Source: JAUMBM01 sp964441755 | Lineage (GTDB): Bacteria > Bacteroidota > Bacteroidia > Chitinophagales > Saprospiraceae | Direction of reading: 5' to 3' | NCBI GenBank assembly: GCA_964441755.1 | Contig: CAYTVG010000005.1 | Coordinates: 62,001-126,000 of the forward strand | Length of the DNA stretch: 64,000 nucleotides | Shown: positions 61,514 through 64,000 of the stretch, one piece after another | How positions within the stretch are numbered: position 1 is the stretch's first letter | How the letters are laid out: every line of letters begins with the position of its first letter | The notes under the pieces: generated by a model | What the model saw: only the letters and a program-made list of their open reading frames with translations | What the model was told of the DNA's origin: nothing | The model's database searches: none | Made by a program: the position numbers and the translations under genes

Positions 61514-62176
61514 TCATGCGGTACGTGCCGTCAGGCTGCAGGTTGACAGCAACTCGGGCCGGATAGCCTCGAAGCGATAACCCTGCTCACTGAAATGCGC
61601 AAGTACGAGAGGGAGTGCATACCGCAGGTTTTCCTCAGCCTTATAGTTATCATGGAATACAACCACGGATCCCGGTCCTGCAGAATCCAAAACGTTTCGA
61701 CTGCACTGCAGCGGACTGACCGAAGGATCAAAATCTGCGCTTAGTACATCCCACATGATGATATGATAATGCCTGAGCAAAAACTGCGCCTGTCGTGGCT
61801 TGAGACGTCCGTAGGGAGGTCTGAACAAGGTAGAATGGGTCAACTGCGCGCACTTACGCAGATCGTGAAAGTAGGGAATATTTTCTGTTGCCCAACCATC
61901 GAGATGATGATAGGTATGGTTGCCGACACTGTGACCTTGTTGTACAATGTCTTGAAAAATAACGGGTTGCTTGCGTACGTTGTCCCCGACGCAGAAGAAG
62001 GTTGCTTTGGCACTGTAAGCGGCCAGCTGTTCCAGCACCCAGGGCGTCAGCCCGGGGATGGGGCCATCATCGAAGGTTAGGTAGAGGACTTTTTCCTGCT
62101 CCCCGCCGGAGGAGATACGCCAGGTGAAGTGCGGAAAAAGACGTTGCAGGATGTTAGGTGTTTTGATAAGGTACAT
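61514..62176 (-). CDS. Polysaccharide deacetylase (NodB homology domain)
   Basis: 220 residues. Carbohydrate esterase family 4 motifs are complete: TFDDGP (motif 1, Asp base and metal Asp), HTYHHLDG (motif 2, H-x3-H metal ligands), RPPYGRLKP (motif 3) and VVFHDN (motif 5 His). The enzyme removes acetyl groups from N-acetylglucosamine in peptidoglycan or an exopolysaccharide. The N-terminus lacks a clear signal peptide, as in many Bacteroidota members. The start at 62176 fits. It lies upstream of the glycosyltransferase operon but is separated by a hairpin. Confidence 0.9.
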   Translation of the reverse strand: MYLIKTPNILQRLFPHFTWRISSGGEQEKVLYLTFDDGPIPGLTPWVLEQLAAYSAKATFFCVGDNVRKQPVIFQDIVQQGHSVGNHTYHHLDGWATENIPYFHDLRKCAQLTHSTLFRPPYGRLKPRQAQFLLRHYHIIMWDVLSADFDPSVSPLQCSRNVLDSAGPGSVVVFHDNYKAEENLRYALPLVLAHFSEQGYRFEAIRPELLSTCSLTARTA

Positions 62177-62379
62177 GATTTTTTCGTTGAGGCGGTAAAA
62201 GGCAGCACTGCCGGAGGCAGTTGCCTGCCGGCTGAGGGTCGCATTTTAGATAAAAAAAGAACCTACTGGCTTTCACCTTTGTATATTTGTAGCCGAAATG
62301 GAAGGGGTCGTTGTTGCTTTGTTCATAGCCTCGCTGTGATAACGCATTGACAATCACCTTCGCTGCTTCAAGCATCTAC

Positions 62380-62387
62380 TAATTTTG
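62380..62387 (+). promoter_or_regulatory. -7 box TAATTTTG for gltX
   Basis: TAnnTTTG match whose last base is 7 nt before the GTG start. A second box, TATATTTG, lies at 62282-62289 and could give a longer transcript. Confidence 0.45.
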
Positions 62388-62394
62388 ACGCATT

Positions 62395-63924
62395 GTGAAA
62401 AACATCAGGGTAAGATTCGCACCCAGTCCTACGGGTGCCTTGCATATCGGGGGTATCCGTACAGCTTTATACAACTACCTGTTGGCCAGGAAGACCGGCG
62501 GCACATTTATTTTGCGTATAGAGGATACTGACCAGCTGCGCTACGTGCCGGGCGCAGAGGCGTATATTCTCGAAGCCCTCAGCTGGTGTGGTCTCCGGCC
62601 AGATGAAGGACCCCTTCAGGGGGGTGACTATGGTCCATACCGACAGTCGGAGCGCAAAGCGATATATGCAGATTATGCGCTGCGGCTGGTGGCTGGCGGT
62701 TGGGGGTATTATGCTTTTGATACAGCCGAAGCACTGGACGAACAGCGTGCTGCTGATCCCAACTTCAAATACGATGCAGCTGTCCGCGACCGGCTCGATA
62801 ACAGCCTGCACATGTCGCCCGAGGAACTGAATCAACGACTGGCATCGGGTGAGCCCTACACCATCCGGCTGAAGGTACCGCCGCAGGAAGTCGTAGAGAT
62901 TGAAGATATTGTGAGGGGGCAGGTGACGTTCAGCACCAATGAACTGGACGATAAGGTGATGCTCAAGGCCGATGGTATGCCAACCTATCACCTGGCCAAT
63001 GTAGTCGATGATTACCTGATGAAGATTACGCACGTCATTCGGGGTGAAGAATGGCTGCCGAGTACAGCCCATCATAAACTGCTCTACCAGGCCTTTGGCT
63101 GGGAAGCCCACATGCCCGCCTTTGCCCACCTGCCGCTCATTCTCAAGCCTAGTGGCCAGGGCAAGCTGAGCAAGCGCGACGGGGCTAAATTTGGTTTTCC
63201 CGTTTTCCCCATTGGCTGGCAAGGGGATACTGCAGAGGATTCTTTTCAGGGATTCCGGGAATTTGGCTTTGATCCGGCGGCTATGATTAATTTTTTGGCC
63301 TTTCTGGGCTGGAATCCGGGGACCGAGCAGGAAATATTTTCACTCGAGCAGCTCGCACAGGCCTTTTCGCTTGAAAAAATTGGCAAGGGAGGGGCTCGTT
63401 TTGATTATGACAAAGCCCGGTGGTTCAATCAGCAGTACATCATGGCCAGCCCCGATGAGCAACTTGCTGCCGCCATACGTCCCTTTATTGAGGCACATGG
63501 CCACCAGCCCGATGACGACTTCCTGCTGCGCTTTACGCGGCTGATGAAGGAACGCATGGCAACCTATGCAGAGAGCTATACCAACGGCCGTTTTTGTTTC
63601 GAAGCGGTGGAAAACTATGACGAAAAGACCATTGCCAAAAAATGGCATGCCGGCAGTGAGGCTCTTTTTACAGAGCTGCGGGCGCTGCTTATGCAACTGC
63701 CGGCCTATCAGGCCCAGCCTATTCAGGCATGTGTGGAGGGCTTCATGCAGGAAAAGGGGCTTAAAACCGGGGATGTGCTGCCCGTACTGCGCATTGCATT
63801 GACAGGCAGTATGCAAGGACCCGCAGTATTCGAACTCATGGAACTGCTGGGTGAAAAAGAAGTTGACCAAAGATTCGCTCAGGCATTCAGACTTTTTGTT
63901 AACTTTGTAGCAACGAATAAGTAA
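62395..63924 (+). CDS. gltX: Glutamyl-tRNA synthetase
   Basis: 509 residues, class I aminoacyl-tRNA synthetase that charges tRNA-Glu (and in some bacteria tRNA-Gln). The HIGH motif is APSPTGALHIGGIRTALYN, the KMSKS motif is GKLSKRDGAKFG, and RIEDTDQLRY matches the conserved RIEDTD block. The anticodon-binding helical part fills the C-terminus. The GTG start at 62395 gives the usual KNIRVRFAPSPTG N-terminus. Whether it is discriminating or not for tRNA-Gln cannot be told here. The rest of the window (63925-64000) has no feature. Confidence 0.96.
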   Translation: MKNIRVRFAPSPTGALHIGGIRTALYNYLLARKTGGTFILRIEDTDQLRYVPGAEAYILEALSWCGLRPDEGPLQGGDYGPYRQSERKAIYADYALRLVAGGWGYYAFDTAEALDEQRAADPNFKYDAAVRDRLDNSLHMSPEELNQRLASGEPYTIRLKVPPQEVVEIEDIVRGQVTFSTNELDDKVMLKADGMPTYHLANVVDDYLMKITHVIRGEEWLPSTAHHKLLYQAFGWEAHMPAFAHLPLILKPSGQGKLSKRDGAKFGFPVFPIGWQGDTAEDSFQGFREFGFDPAAMINFLAFLGWNPGTEQEIFSLEQLAQAFSLEKIGKGGARFDYDKARWFNQQYIMASPDEQLAAAIRPFIEAHGHQPDDDFLLRFTRLMKERMATYAESYTNGRFCFEAVENYDEKTIAKKWHAGSEALFTELRALLMQLPAYQAQPIQACVEGFMQEKGLKTGDVLPVLRIALTGSMQGPAVFELMELLGEKEVDQRFAQAFRLFVNFVATNK

Positions 63925-64000
63925 GCTGTACGTTTTTATGTATATTGTCAGATGCCTGGTCTTTAAGCCTGGTGTTCCGTAGGCTGCAGTGAGCAGGTTT

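Overview
The window reads as an ordinary chromosomal stretch of a Bacteroidota bacterium, most likely of the Saprospiria (Lewinella/Haliscomenobacter-like). This placement is an inference. The signs are: type IX secretion (T9SS) genes (porQ, gldH, porD); four or five exported proteins with T9SS-type C-terminal sorting domains, one of them about 1800 residues long with dockerin-like repeats; many TAnnTTTG -7 promoter boxes, often with a TTG or TTTG about 18-21 nt upstream; almost no Shine-Dalgarno sequences; and the conserved bamD-rpoZ-coaBC-porD gene order. No insertion sequence, integrase, prophage or CRISPR array was seen.

Layout. 1-6.2 kb: the end of a TPR protein, diacylglycerol kinase, a class C beta-lactamase-like hydrolase, an ArsR-type regulator, a DUF983 protein, a BtuF-like metal receptor and a T9SS-exported subtilase. 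6.2-20.3 kb, the surface and secretion section: a small tandem-domain exported protein (-), the giant T9SS adhesin, a MltD-like transglycosylase, an operon of a MORN lipoprotein, porQ and gldH, a HupE-like membrane protein (-) and a lamin-tail-domain T9SS protein. 20.3-28.7 kb: tRNA-Asn, a PfkB kinase, an ECF sigma/zinc-finger pair, a RamB/ScfR-like regulator, a CAT-like acetyltransferase, ribosomal protein L25, prs and a fabH-rluB-like pair. 28.7-37.8 kb: a sodium/solute symporter, a SulP transporter, uvrA, tRNA-Gln, a hemerythrin-like protein and gamma-glutamyltransferase.

38-46 kb: the bamD-rpoZ-coaBC-porD cluster (-), two conserved proteins of unknown function, a tandem UspA protein and the primary sigma factor. 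46-57 kb: a START-like protein, an AddB-like nuclease, a MOSC protein, tlyA, an M23 peptidase, a UPF0173 hydrolase, parA-parB-DUF5683, a beta-barrel protein and an aldo/keto reductase. 57-64 kb: ilvE, a small unknown protein, a DUF4783 protein, a glycosyltransferase/TIGR02757 operon, a polysaccharide deacetylase and gltX.

Functional links: porQ, gldH and porD build or support the machine that exports the cargo proteins encoded at 4.5, 7.5 and 18 kb. BamD inserts outer-membrane barrels. MltD and the M23 peptidase remodel peptidoglycan.

The most unexplained signals are a roughly 155-bp imperfect palindrome between rpoZ and coaBC, a repeated promoter-to-start spacing that predicts leaderless mRNAs for three genes, and the domain make-up of the giant dockerin/cohesin-like protein. 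No complete new multi-gene defence or biosynthetic system could be supported.
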